Positions 8,228 through 16,020 of a DNA stretch of 64,000 bases are shown here, piece after piece. Position numbers and translations under genes: made by a program. Origin of the DNA: Pseudomonadota bacterium (GTDB lineage Bacteria; Pseudomonadota; Gammaproteobacteria; Burkholderiales; Burkholderiaceae_C). How positions within the stretch are numbered: position 1 is the stretch's first letter; every line of letters begins with the position of its first letter. The notes below the pieces were generated by a model, which worked only from the letters and a program-made list of their open reading frames with translations, did not search any database and was not told the origin of the DNA. The stretch covers positions 165,240-229,239 of the forward strand of contig JAIUOW010000006.1 in the NCBI GenBank assembly GCA_020161775.1. Reading direction: 5' to 3'.

Positions 8228-8509
8228 TCAGTCCGCCGAGCTGAATTTCTGACCGTCCTTGGTCACGACCACCACATGGGTGCCGTAGTCCTTGAACGAC
8301 AGGACTTCATCAGCGCCGATGTCCACGCGCTTGTCGAACTCCTTGAACTGCGGCTTGCCGTCTTCATCGGCAACGGGGGCGCCGTTTTTCATCACGGGCT
8401 CGCGCATGCGGATCACGCGCTTGACGCGTTTGGCCGCGTCGGCGGCCGTCATGGCTTTGGTGGCCTGGGCGTTTTCGCCGGTGCCGGCGTTCGGGTTGGG
8501 GGCTGTCAT
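8228..8509 (-). CDS. Small phage protein upstream of the capsid gene, unknown function
   Basis: The 93-residue protein starts MTAPNPNAGTGENAQATKAM, has a basic helical segment (AADAAKRVKRVIRMR) and a C-terminal beta-like region ending VTKDGQKFSSAD. It has no membrane segment. It is the first gene of the transcription unit that starts after the hairpin at 8576-8593. A decoration or accessory head role is plausible by position only. Confidence 0.6.
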   Translation of the reverse strand: MTAPNPNAGTGENAQATKAMTAADAAKRVKRVIRMREPVMKNGAPVADEDGKPQFKEFDKRVDIGADEVLSFKDYGTHVVVVTKDGQKFSSAD

Positions 8510-8570
8510 GGTTCGCTCCTGGTTGATCGGTCAACTTGAGGAACGAACTGTGCGGCGGGGCGCGCAAATA

Positions 8571-8636
8571 AATAAGGCCGACACGTGTCGGCCTCAGGGT
8601 TCGGGTGGGGCTTTTTTCAGGCTACCACAACCAGCC
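8571..8636 (-). terminator. Rho-independent terminator-like palindrome (first copy of a repeated element)
   Basis: A perfect 18-bp palindrome (8576-8593, GGCCGACAC/GTGTCGGCC) is followed on the minus strand by TTATTTATTT. Together with CTTTTTTCAGG downstream on the plus strand it forms a ~60-bp element that recurs at 15422-15482. It should end transcription of the terminase-portal-head unit. The rest of the 318-bp gap (8510-8827) holds no convincing gene; it contains five copies of the motif AGTTAAAG/CTTTAACT or close variants between 8648 and 8832. Confidence 0.7.
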
Positions 8637-8827
8637 CGGCGCACAACCTTTAACTCGGCTGCGCGGCACGTAGGCACGCCAAAGTCGGCATGGCTACTGG
8701 CCTGGAGGGTCAAAAATATCGATCCGGCTTGAGTTAAAGCATGGTTAAAGGGGGTCTGGCGCAATCCCGGTACGGTTGTGGCGTGGAGGGGCGTTAAAGC
8801 GCCACAGGCCCGCAAACCCGAAACCCT

Positions 8828-9748
8828 TTAACTTTGCCGCATCCCCCGCCGTTTTGCGGCCTGGTCCAAGGCTGCTTTGCGGCCATCGCGCTGCAGCTCC
8901 AGCTGGCTGAACGGCTTGGCGCCCGGCGTCATGACCTGCCAGCTCTTCATGTACGGCAGCGACAGGCACCCGCAGTTGATCACCTCCTCGATCGGCGCTG
9001 TGGGGTCGTGCGGATGCATCATCTTCACAGGCCCGCTGTCGGTGGGCACGATGAAGGGCTTGCCCACGTCCACCACCTGGCCGTCGATCGCGTCATGGTT
9101 CCAGCGGCTGTGGATCTTGCCGCTACGCCGCCATTGCTTCTGCAGGCCGGGTACCAGGGCCACCGCCTGCTCCTGCCGCTGGTTGGTGGCCAGGGCGAAT
9201 GCCCGCCCCACCTCGGTACGCACGATGGTGGCGGCCCGCTGGGGGCTTTCGGTACCTAGCAAGCGCTGCACGGCCTGCATCGCCGCGAACGGCGTGCTGG
9301 CGCCCACCGTTACCAGGCTGAGCTGGTTACCGATCTTGCGGGCCGCCTCGGTGCCCACGTCCTTCAGGCGCAGCTCGGTGAACCGGCGCAGGCTGGTCAA
9401 CACCTGGGTGTCCAGCAGCGGCAGCTGCATCTCCACGTTCAGGCCGGCCGCGGCCAGGGGCTTGTCCACCACATCCTCGCCCTGCAGCCACAGCTCGCGC
9501 AAGGCGCCATCGGCCACGGTGGCCGCCCGACCCGTCGCACCGGCCAGGAGGGTGGTGACTTGATCCAGGATCTGCGTAAGCTGCCACTGCTGCCAGTCCG
9601 CGGGCTGGCTGGCCAACAAGGTCAAGATCTGCGCGCGCACCGCCACCAGCTCCGCCACCACGCGCTGGTTGGCCGACAGCAGGGCACGGCCCCGTTCGGC
9701 CAGGCGCTCACGCAGCGCCGCCTCAAACGCCTTCTGCTGCGGCGTCAC
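8828..9748 (-). CDS. Mu F-like minor head / head morphogenesis protein
   Basis: The 306-residue protein begins at GTG 9748 (MTPQQKAFEAALRERLAERG). The C-terminal half carries the family signature: RTEVGRAFALATNQRQEQA, then QKQWRRSGKIHSRWNHDAID, then HPHDPTAPIEEVINCGC with the conserved cysteines. This domain is shared by Mu gpF and SPP1 gp7, which bind the portal and enter the head with the DNA. It follows the portal gene directly (stop and start within two bases). The terminator at 8576 closes the unit. Confidence 0.85.
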   Translation of the reverse strand: MTPQQKAFEAALRERLAERGRALLSANQRVVAELVAVRAQILTLLASQPADWQQWQLTQILDQVTTLLAGATGRAATVADGALRELWLQGEDVVDKPLAAAGLNVEMQLPLLDTQVLTSLRRFTELRLKDVGTEAARKIGNQLSLVTVGASTPFAAMQAVQRLLGTESPQRAATIVRTEVGRAFALATNQRQEQAVALVPGLQKQWRRSGKIHSRWNHDAIDGQVVDVGKPFIVPTDSGPVKMMHPHDPTAPIEEVINCGCLSLPYMKSWQVMTPGAKPFSQLELQRDGRKAALDQAAKRRGMRQS

Positions 9749-9749
9749 G

Positions 9750-11276
9750 CTACCCCGCCTTGTTGCTCGTCTTGCCTTGGCCCGCCGGGTCGGCCTGACC
9801 CTTGGCCAGCGCGTCCCGTTCGTCGGCCGTCAGGTTGAAGGCGTCGTCGGTTGATCGCGCCTTCTTGCGCACGGCGTATTCGGCCTTGGCGGCAGTCAGC
9901 TCCTTCTCAGCGTCGATCTGTTGCCCAAAGCGCGCCGCCACGTCGGCCACCAGCTGCAGGCCACGTTCCTGGGTGAGCAGCTCGTTGTCGATCAGCATCA
10001 CCACCGTGGTGGCCACTGTGCTCAGGGCCGATGCGAACTTGGTCAGATCCTTGTTGGCCAGCTCCGGGAATACGGCCGTCACCTTGCACCGATCATCATC
10101 CGCATCCAGCTCGGTGCGCGAGCCCTTGATGATGACGATGCGGCCGATCTCCTCCAGCATCAGCTTGAGCATGGACTGGCGGGCCGTGTAGATCTTCATG
10201 GTCGGGCCGTCCATCTCGCTCGCAGCGGCGCGGTTCACGTCGCCGCCGCCGCCAAACCAGTGTTCCGGCACAGTGGCGCCACCCAGCACGTGGTTACGCA
10301 GCAGCCTTGCGCTTTCGCTGGTGTCAGCCGACTGCAGCTCGGGGGAGACCGCCTTCAGCTCAATCTGGTCGTTGTGCACGAACTTGCTGTTCGGTGTGGG
10401 CGCTCGGAACTTCTTGTCGTACTCTTCCACAGCCTTGGTGTCGCTGCCCTTCATGGTCACATCCCAGACGAAGCTGCGCAGATAGCCGATACGGTCCAGC
10501 TCGTTGAACAGGAACTCGTCATAGGCGTCCAGCCAGTCCATCTGCGCCAGCAGGTCACTGCGGCCCCTGCTGCCGTTGGGTAGCTTGTTCACCTGGTACA
10601 GCAGGCACTCGCCATCCTTGAAGTCCTCTTCGCGGATCTTCTGCGTTTGCTTGCTGAACAGCTCCTCGTCCTTGCCAGGCAGCGCCACGCGGTACTTATG
10701 GTTTCTGCCGCGCGTGTCTTTCTTGGTCACCACGCCGATCGGCTGCTCCGGGTTGCCGGGGTCCATCACCACGGTAGCGATCTGGCGCGGGTCCAGGTAG
10801 CCCAGGCGCACAAAGCCGCTGGCCTCGTTGGTGTTCAGGATGTAGCACTGCTCACCCAGCAGGCTCAGGCCGCGCACGCGGCTCGGCAGCTTCAGCGGCC
10901 AGTTGTTGATAGGGTCGTTCCAGAACTTGTCCAGCAGCTTCTGGTGCTCAGGGTCTTCGCACTGCAGCGTGACGCCCTCGGCCAGCAGATAGGCCAAAGG
11001 CAGCTCCACCAGCCGGTTGGCCAGCAGGTTGCTCTGCCACAGGAATTCGGCCAGCTTGGCCATGCGGTCCTGCGCCACGGGCGCCAGGTCCCGCTCGTTG
11101 TACTTACCCAGGCCATCACCTGTCAGGCGCCGATAACCCGGTTCGTCCTCGCTTTGCGAGCTGGCGGCTTCGACCATGCGGGCAGGCGCGGGCGCTGCGG
11201 CCGGCGTGGCCTGGGCCGGGCTGGGGGCTTCGGATTCACCCCAGCGAAACGAGAAGAGGCGGCTGGTAAACATCAT
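9750..11276 (-). CDS. Portal protein
   Basis: The 508-residue product has an Ala/Pro-rich N-terminal tail followed by portal-like sequence: DRMAKLAEFLWQSNLLANRL, GFVRLGYLDPRQIATVVMD, and a C-terminal helical region. It lies directly downstream of the large terminase with overlapping stop and start (11273-11276), matching Mu-like gp29 portal genes. The last ~60 residues are charged and Ala-rich, as in many portal C-termini. Tandem ATGs at 11276 and 11273 leave the first residue uncertain. Confidence 0.85.
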   Translation of the reverse strand: MMFTSRLFSFRWGESEAPSPAQATPAAAPAPARMVEAASSQSEDEPGYRRLTGDGLGKYNERDLAPVAQDRMAKLAEFLWQSNLLANRLVELPLAYLLAEGVTLQCEDPEHQKLLDKFWNDPINNWPLKLPSRVRGLSLLGEQCYILNTNEASGFVRLGYLDPRQIATVVMDPGNPEQPIGVVTKKDTRGRNHKYRVALPGKDEELFSKQTQKIREEDFKDGECLLYQVNKLPNGSRGRSDLLAQMDWLDAYDEFLFNELDRIGYLRSFVWDVTMKGSDTKAVEEYDKKFRAPTPNSKFVHNDQIELKAVSPELQSADTSESARLLRNHVLGGATVPEHWFGGGGDVNRAAASEMDGPTMKIYTARQSMLKLMLEEIGRIVIIKGSRTELDADDDRCKVTAVFPELANKDLTKFASALSTVATTVVMLIDNELLTQERGLQLVADVAARFGQQIDAEKELTAAKAEYAVRKKARSTDDAFNLTADERDALAKGQADPAGQGKTSNKAG

Positions 11277-12943
11277 GATTGGCTTCCTCTAAACATGCGC
11301 GCGGCCTGGCGGCCGTAGCGTTCGCGCGCTGACTGTTGATCCGTGGTGGTGGACTGCGCTGCGGCAGCCACGCCGCCTGTAACTGCCAGCATCCAAAGCA
11401 TGTGGACGGCATCCGGGCCGTCGTCGTGGTCTGCCTTCGGCCAGTGCTTGAACATGTTGATCAGCGTGGTCTGGCTGCTGTGCAGGCGCAGCAGGCCGTT
11501 TGCCATGTGCGGCTGCAATGACTCAATGCGCAGATCCTTGTCAGTGATCGGGATCAACGGCCGTGCGGGCACGGGGACACCCAGCTGCGCACTGCGCTTG
11601 ACCAGCTCGGTGCGCAGGAATTCCTGGAACTGCACGGATTCAAAGCCCCAGACGATGCAGTTGAACTCGCGCTGCGCCTCGATGATGTCGCTGATGATCA
11701 GGTCGGGCACGCGCTTTTTGATCTTGGCCTCAACCACATCCAACACGCCCGTCACCCGCTGATAACCGCCCACCACGATGGCGCTGGGGTCGCGCTTGTT
11801 GCCGTGGCGGCCGAGCGACGGGTCACAAGCGCCGTACATCACCCATTCAGCAATCCGGTTGACCCAGAAGTGGATGCAGTTGTTAAACGGTGCATCGGCG
11901 CCGCTGGTCGGGTCGTTCTGCTGCTCGGAGTCGAACGCGTCGTGGCCTTCTCGCGCGCGCTTGATCATCAGCTTGACCAGAGGCCGTACCGCTGGCCAGC
12001 TCACGATGGCACCGGCGTCCATGTCGGCTTTGTTCTGCTCGTACAGGGCCATCGCTGCCGCCATGCCGGTCTGCGGATCGTCGGCATTGAGCAGCAACCC
12101 CTCGAACTGCTCCCACAGAGGCATGTTGCTGGGCCACTGAATGATGGCCTTGAACACCTTGCGGTGCCACAGCGGGTTGCGCAGGAACCGCGCGAGCACG
12201 CTGTCATGGTGCAGCACGGTACCGATGATCACGGCGTCCATACTGTCGTCGGGCGGGCCGAGGTTCAGCACACCCTTGGTGACGAACTTCTCCAGCTTGT
12301 CCCGCTGGGCGGGCGTCTGTACGTTCTCGTCGTTCTCGATGTCATCGCAAACGGCGAAATCGGGGCGGTGCGGGCCGTGGCGCCGGCCGCGAATCTTCTT
12401 GTTGGAGCCGAAGGCCTCGACCTTGCGGCCGCTCTTTGTCACGATGACACCAACACGCCAGACGCGGCCCTGCCCGGTCGCTTCTGGGAAGTCGCCCGCA
12501 AGCCGCGGATTCGCCTCCAGCTCGGCCTTGACCGCCTCCAGCATCTCGGCCGCCTGCTCGAACGCGTCCATGACGATGATCGGGTACCACTTCGCCTCGG
12601 TGATCAGCATCCAGAGCACAGCGCTCATGCTGACCTTGGTGGACTTGGCCTCGCCGCGCGGCGCAGCGATCGCGTCACGCTGGCCGTCCTGGCTGTTGAC
12701 GATCTGCGGGATGCGTTTGTACAGGTACTTGTGCAGCTCGCTGGGCTCAGCCGTGCCGTAGTGCGGGAAGTAGGTTCGGTCGAAGTACTCGAAGCCGGTT
12801 ACAGGGTCGAACACCCTGCGGCGGCGCTCGGCCACGGCCTCGGCCGAGTTGTCCCAGCCGTCTAGATCCGCGTCGATCTGCTTGCGCAGCGACTCGGCCA
12901 GCTCAACTATGCCGTCGAGGAATTGTTTGCTTGCCCTGGCCAC
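11273..12943 (-). CDS. Terminase large subunit (Mu gp28-like)
   Basis: The 556-residue protein starts at GTG 12943. An ATPase domain carries a Walker-A-like loop in AAPRGEAKSTKVS (about residue 90) and a Walker B in FAVCDDIEND (about residue 200). The C-terminal nuclease part includes YGACDPSLG and DDGPDAVHMLWML acidic motifs. These are the features of phage packaging motors. The 12947-13153 gene and the small-terminase candidate lie just upstream, and the portal downstream, the standard Mu-like order. Confidence 0.88.
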   Translation of the reverse strand: MARASKQFLDGIVELAESLRKQIDADLDGWDNSAEAVAERRRRVFDPVTGFEYFDRTYFPHYGTAEPSELHKYLYKRIPQIVNSQDGQRDAIAAPRGEAKSTKVSMSAVLWMLITEAKWYPIIVMDAFEQAAEMLEAVKAELEANPRLAGDFPEATGQGRVWRVGVIVTKSGRKVEAFGSNKKIRGRRHGPHRPDFAVCDDIENDENVQTPAQRDKLEKFVTKGVLNLGPPDDSMDAVIIGTVLHHDSVLARFLRNPLWHRKVFKAIIQWPSNMPLWEQFEGLLLNADDPQTGMAAAMALYEQNKADMDAGAIVSWPAVRPLVKLMIKRAREGHDAFDSEQQNDPTSGADAPFNNCIHFWVNRIAEWVMYGACDPSLGRHGNKRDPSAIVVGGYQRVTGVLDVVEAKIKKRVPDLIISDIIEAQREFNCIVWGFESVQFQEFLRTELVKRSAQLGVPVPARPLIPITDKDLRIESLQPHMANGLLRLHSSQTTLINMFKHWPKADHDDGPDAVHMLWMLAVTGGVAAAAQSTTTDQQSARERYGRQAARMFRGSQS

Positions 12944-12946
12944 GGC

Positions 12947-13153
12947 TTACTCCGCGGCCGGCTTCAGCGCAGCGTTGATCTCGGCTACCAGCCGGGCTTT
13001 GGTGCTGTAACCGGACTTGCCATAGTCGCGGTTCACGTAGTGGCTGGCCCCATCTTTCATGTGGACGTGGATGTCGTCGCCTCGGTCGTTGAGCGTCACG
13101 TAGGCCACCTCGGAAGCGGCCACGTCCACATGGTCATTGATGCGAATCAGCAT
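12947..13153 (-). CDS. Small conserved-looking phage protein, unknown
   Basis: The 68-residue protein (MLIRINDHVDVAASEVAYVT...) has alternating hydrophobic and polar residues suggesting a small beta fold, with HVHMKDGASHYVNRDYG in the middle and a helical end. It is tightly packed between the small and large terminase genes (8 and 3 bp gaps), which supports it being real. The function is unknown. Confidence 0.55.
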   Translation of the reverse strand: MLIRINDHVDVAASEVAYVTLNDRGDDIHVHMKDGASHYVNRDYGKSGYSTKARLVAEINAALKPAAE

Positions 13154-13161
13154 GTGCGTCC

Positions 13162-13668
13162 TCAGGCGTATGCTTTCGCCAGCTCAGCGCCGAAAGGCTC
13201 CAGGATGGCCAGCAGCGCCGGCACATGCTTGGGATGCTTCGTCTGCGCAAACTGGGCCAGGCGCTGCAGCACGTCCAGACCGATGGCCTGCTTGTTCAGC
13301 TCAGGCGCCAGCCGCTTGAAGCTGTTCATGGTCTTGTTCAGGCTGTCGCCCATGCTGGCCAGAATCTCGGCGCGCTGCATGGCAGACAGCTCCTTGCTGT
13401 CACTGTTCTTGAGCAGGTCCATCGTGGCTTGGTGCTGCACCAGGTAGTCCTCCAGCAGGCGCTTGGCCAGGTTGCTGAAGGTCTCGTCGCCCATCGCCAC
13501 GGCCGTGCGCGCGGTGTCCCAGTCGTCACCCTGGTCGGCCGCGTCTTGCTTCCAGCGGTTGGCGGTGCTGCGGGGCACGCCCAGCTTCTTGCAGGCGGCA
13601 TCCATCGCCAGCCGCTGGTAAACGTAGAGGCTGCGAAGTTGGGTGCGCTTCTCGGTTGCGTGGGCCAT
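13162..13668 (-). CDS. Small terminase subunit / DUF1804-like DNA-binding protein
   Basis: From ATG 13668 the product is 168 residues (MAHATEKRTQLRSLYVYQRL). A helix-turn-helix-like N-terminus (LAMDAACKKLGVPRSTANRWKQDA) is followed by a long helical region, matching DUF1804 proteins of Mu-like phages (Mu gp27 position). It would recognise phage DNA for headful packaging together with the large subunit encoded 200 bp downstream. An upstream in-frame ATG at 13713 would overlap the preceding gene by 40 bp and is less likely. Confidence 0.78.
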   Translation of the reverse strand: MAHATEKRTQLRSLYVYQRLAMDAACKKLGVPRSTANRWKQDAADQGDDWDTARTAVAMGDETFSNLAKRLLEDYLVQHQATMDLLKNSDSKELSAMQRAEILASMGDSLNKTMNSFKRLAPELNKQAIGLDVLQRLAQFAQTKHPKHVPALLAILEPFGAELAKAYA

Positions 13669-13672
13669 CGAG

Positions 13673-13960
13673 TTACTGGCCGCCGAAGCGCGCGGACCAC
13701 CAGGCTTTGCCACCCTCGACGATCAACGCAACGCCCAGGGCCATCGCCCCGCCCGACGCAGCGCCCAGCACGGCCGCCCGCTGCTCCAGATGGCGCACGC
13801 GGCTGTCCAGGGTGAGCAGCTGCTCGGCCTGGGTGTCCAGGCGCTCATTGACGCCGGCCATCTGCAGGTTGAGCTGATCTTTCAGGCCGTCGAGCTTGCC
13901 GTCGATCTTGCCGAGCAGGATCAGCTCGTCGCGTTGGAAGCCATCATCATTGTTGGACAT
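13673..13960 (-). CDS. Coiled-coil protein with C-terminal membrane helix (possible holin-associated)
   Basis: The 95-residue protein (MSNNDDGFQRDELILLGKID) has a heptad-like middle (LKDQLNLQMAGVNERLDTQA) and one hydrophobic segment near the end (VLGAASGGAMALGVALIVEG). This arrangement resembles XhlA-type lysis accessory proteins. It overlaps the end of the i-spanin gene by 14 bp and follows it in the lysis cluster. A holin role is possible but not shown. Confidence 0.55.
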   Translation of the reverse strand: MSNNDDGFQRDELILLGKIDGKLDGLKDQLNLQMAGVNERLDTQAEQLLTLDSRVRHLEQRAAVLGAASGGAMALGVALIVEGGKAWWSARFGGQ

Positions 13961-14588
13961 TGGTTTTCTTTCCCTGGAGAAACTCGATCAGATGGCGGTA
14001 CCTGGTGCGGTCTTCCGCGCAGGACTTGGCGTTGGCGATGTGGTTGTCCCAGGCGTCGTCGGCGTTGAGGCCTGAGCTTTCGGCACAAGCAGGATCGGCT
14101 TCGCTGGCAGCTGCATCAGTGCCGCAGGCACCGGCGGGAGTGTTCCCCCCTGCGAGGGCGCTGTTCCACATCCAGATAGCGCCCAGGTTGAAAGGAGGAG
14201 GCTCAGCGTCCACCTCCAGCTGTACGACGACGCACCCCGGCGCCGGGGCCTCTTCTGTGGGGTCTGCTGCAGGGGCTGTGCCTGCAACTGCCACAGGTGG
14301 CGCCACGCGCGGCGCAGCATAGAGGCCGCTGCGCGCACGAAACTGTTTGAAGCTGTCATCAAGCTGGCCATAGCGTTCTTCCTGGTCGCGGTGTTCGTTG
14401 AGGTAGTTGGTGCTGGCCTTGTCGCCACGCGCGACTTCAGCCTCGTACTGTTGGCGCTGCTGCTCGCGCTCCTTTGCCTGTTTGGCTTCCCAGGCGTTGT
14501 CTGTAACGGTGTGGCCTGCCCAGCCACCTGCGCTCAGCAGGGCGGCTGCGGCGGCGACAAGCACAAGGGCGCGGGCGGCTGGCGTCAT
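13947..14588 (-). CDS. Inner-membrane spanin (Rz-like)
   Basis: The ATG at 14588 overlaps the endolysin stop as ATGA and gives 213 residues. An N-terminal membrane anchor (ALVLVAAAAALLSAGGWAGH) is followed by a charged helical region (AKQAKEREQQRQQYEAEVAR) typical of Rz. A longer frame starting at 14726 would overlap the endolysin by 139 bp and is rejected. The o-spanin candidate is encoded inside this gene in another frame. The pair would fuse inner and outer membranes at lysis. Confidence 0.8.
   Translation of the reverse strand: MTPAARALVLVAAAAALLSAGGWAGHTVTDNAWEAKQAKEREQQRQQYEAEVARGDKASTNYLNEHRDQEERYGQLDDSFKQFRARSGLYAAPRVAPPVAVAGTAPAADPTEEAPAPGCVVVQLEVDAEPPPFNLGAIWMWNSALAGGNTPAGACGTDAAASEADPACAESSGLNADDAWDNHIANAKSCAEDRTRYRHLIEFLQGKKTNVQQ
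13988..14320 (-). CDS. Outer-membrane lipoprotein spanin (Rz1-like), nested in Rz
   Basis: In a shifted frame within the Rz gene there is a lipoprotein signal WTLSLLLSTWALSGC with a good lipobox (LSGC), preceded by an Arg-rich stretch and followed by a Pro-rich mature region. Proline-rich lipoproteins nested in Rz are the hallmark of Rz1. The start is uncertain: ATG 14320 gives 110 residues with a long n-region (Cys at residue 51). A GGAGG lies just upstream of the hydrophobic core but is followed only by non-canonical codons. Confidence 0.65.
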   Translation of the reverse strand: MLRRAWRHLWQLQAQPLQQTPQKRPRRRGASSYSWRWTLSLLLSTWALSGCGTAPSQGGTLPPVPAALMQLPAKPILLVPKAQASTPTTPGTTTSPTPSPARKTAPGTAI

Positions 14589-15190
14589 CACTGCACCGCC
14601 ATGCACTTCTGGTGCCGTTCGAGCTGGCGGGTCCAGACACCCATACACACTCGGTTGCCCGGCGTGCTGCAATCGAACTCCCAGCGCAGCACATTCCCCG
14701 CAGCGTCCTTGCGACTGGGCACCCACCCAGCCCCTTCCTTACGGGCGCTGGTCATCTTTCGGTACTGGAGCAGCGCGTCGCACGCGGCCACATACTCGCC
14801 GGCGCGGAGATGCCGCAGCATGTCAGACCCTTTCCACGCGCCGATTCCGAACTGGTAGCGCCAGTCGTAATACACCTCGTACTCAGCCGGGTGCAGCTCA
14901 ACGCCCACAAGCGTGGCCTTCATCTCAGCGTCGGCCTTTTGCAGATACAGCAGCGTGCGCTGCAGCGCCTTGACCGGCGTTGTGGTGTCACCCAGTCGCA
15001 CCGGTCTGCCGTCCGCGTGGGTGGTGTTGCCAAAGCCCAGCGTGGGCTTGTCGCCCTGGGCCGGGATGCAGGCGGGGTTGCAGTAGCCCTCATTCACAAT
15101 CACTCCGACCAGGAGCGATGCCGGAATGGCAATTGATGCGACCAGGGTACGGCTGACCCGGCCCAGTTGGCGCCACCACCCCAAAGTCAT
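14588..15190 (-). CDS. Endolysin, GH24-type lysozyme with N-terminal membrane (SAR-like) segment
   Basis: The 200-residue protein has an N-terminal hydrophobic helix (TLVASIAIPASLLVGVIV, residues 15-32) directly followed by the catalytic region. That region contains NEGYCNPACIPAQGDKPTLG with Glu34, Asp47 and Thr50, matching the E-D-T arrangement of a GH24 subgroup. The weakly hydrophobic anchor suggests a signal-arrest-release enzyme exported by Sec and activated on release. Several Cys residues could help regulate it. It overlaps the upstream small gene and the downstream spanin. Confidence 0.85.
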   Translation of the reverse strand: MTLGWWRQLGRVSRTLVASIAIPASLLVGVIVNEGYCNPACIPAQGDKPTLGFGNTTHADGRPVRLGDTTTPVKALQRTLLYLQKADAEMKATLVGVELHPAEYEVYYDWRYQFGIGAWKGSDMLRHLRAGEYVAACDALLQYRKMTSARKEGAGWVPSRKDAAGNVLRWEFDCSTPGNRVCMGVWTRQLERHQKCMAVQ

Positions 15191-15390
15191 TTAGAACCTC
15201 CTTGAGCAGCCAGAGATTCTTCAAGCGCGGATGAAGTGGCGAGCCTCGCCGTCATGTAGGCAGCCTTGGCTCCAGCCCCAACAACCTCTGCGCTGGAAAG
15301 CGGGGCATTGGCCTCCGCCCATGCTTGCGCAGCCACCAGGCCGACTTCATGCGCCTGGTGCTCAACGAGTGCGGGGGTGATGTTTTCCAT
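15187..15390 (-). CDS. Small Ala-rich protein at head of lysis operon, unknown
   Basis: The 67-residue protein (MENITPALVEHQAHEVGLVA) is Ala-rich and helical with no clear membrane segment. Its stop overlaps the endolysin start (TGA/ATG at 15187-15190). It follows the terminator-like element at 15427-15444, so it is likely the first gene of the lysis/late transcript. The function is unknown. Confidence 0.5.
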   Translation of the reverse strand: MENITPALVEHQAHEVGLVAAQAWAEANAPLSSAEVVGAGAKAAYMTARLATSSALEESLAAQGGSK

Positions 15391-15421
15391 CCCCCGGACT
15401 TTGCGGGGATAGGCCCAAAAA

Positions 15422-15482
15422 ACTAAGGCCGACGCGTGTCGGCCTCAATGCAGGGTGTTTCCTTTTTTCAGGGTAGCACAGG
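15422..15482 (-). terminator. Rho-independent terminator (second copy of the repeated element)
   Basis: The hairpin GGCCGAC-GCGT-GTCGGCC (15427-15444) is followed on the minus strand by TTAGTTTTTT, a good intrinsic terminator for the HNH/membrane gene unit upstream. Flanking sequence, including CTTTTTTCAGG on the plus strand, repeats the layout at 8571-8636. The element therefore appears to mark the boundaries of minus-strand transcription units in this phage. Confidence 0.75.
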
Positions 15483-15779
15483 CGTGTGGGCACGCCTCTT
15501 GAGCCGCCGGCATTCACGGATATCGACCGCTGTCTTGAATCGGTGATCGTCCTCGGACAGCCAGTGCATGTTGCTGCGTCGATCTTCACCGCCCAGGCAT
15601 AAAGCCTTGATGTGGTCCACGTGCCAGCCAGGGCACGCGCCACGGCGCTGGCCCGTCGAGGGGCAGGGGTTCTCGCGCTTGAAGGCAGCGACCTCTGCAG
15701 CCGAGCGTTCGATGCGAGGGTGGGCGGGCAGGCAGAAGGCGAGCGCCAGGCAGAGGGCCAGCGTCCGCGCAAGCCTCAT
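15468..15779 (-). CDS. HNH nuclease-like protein with N-terminal signal sequence
   Basis: The 103-residue protein starts with a signal-like segment (RLARTLALCLALAFCLPAHP). It continues with an HNH-type core: GWHVDHIKALCLGG, then SNMHWLSEDDHRFKTAVD. The His-Val-Asp-His and Asn...Asp-His spacing fits ββα-metal nucleases. It overlaps the upstream membrane protein gene by a few bases. The export signal is unusual for a packaging-associated HNH and suggests a periplasmic nuclease; that is inference. Confidence 0.7.
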   Translation of the reverse strand: MRLARTLALCLALAFCLPAHPRIERSAAEVAAFKRENPCPSTGQRRGACPGWHVDHIKALCLGGEDRRSNMHWLSEDDHRFKTAVDIRECRRLKRRAHTPVLP

Positions 15780-16012
15780 TGATCGAGAACTTGTCTAGCT
15801 ACCTTGTCGCGAGCGGCGTCTTCAATGGCCCGACCACCGGCGAATAGAGCGCCGATCACGATAGCGATGTACACCCACCACGGCGCCGCCGGGAAAAAGA
15901 ACCAAACACCCGCACAAACGACCAAGCCCAGCAGGAAACTAGTCAAGGTGATGCGTTCTGAAGGCTTCATCTTTTTCTCCGGGGGATACAGATGGTCAAA
16001 GTTTTCTTTCAT
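15776..16012 (-). CDS. Small two-helix membrane protein downstream of the repressor
   Basis: The start at 16012 is chosen because a strong AGGAGG sits five bases upstream; the product is 78 residues (MKENFDHLYPPEKKMKPSER). Two membrane segments (TSFLLGLVVCAGVWFFF and WWVYIAIVIGALFAGG) are joined by a short turn. It lies only 8 bp after the repressor stop on the same strand, so it can be transcribed with the repressor in the lysogen. The function is unknown; superinfection exclusion would fit the context. Confidence 0.65.
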   Translation of the reverse strand: MKENFDHLYPPEKKMKPSERITLTSFLLGLVVCAGVWFFFPAAPWWVYIAIVIGALFAGGRAIEDAARDKVARQVLDQ

Positions 16013-16020
16013 GCAACCTC

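Noticed and set aside
5908-8244. 778-codon plus-strand frame opposite the capsid gene
   Set aside because: It mirrors the capsid gene on the other strand with no ribosome site and improbable composition.
8594-8815. 73-codon minus-strand frame in the gap before the capsid unit
   Set aside because: It spans the region of repeated TTAAAG motifs and the terminator flank, lacks a ribosome site and has no recognisable pattern.
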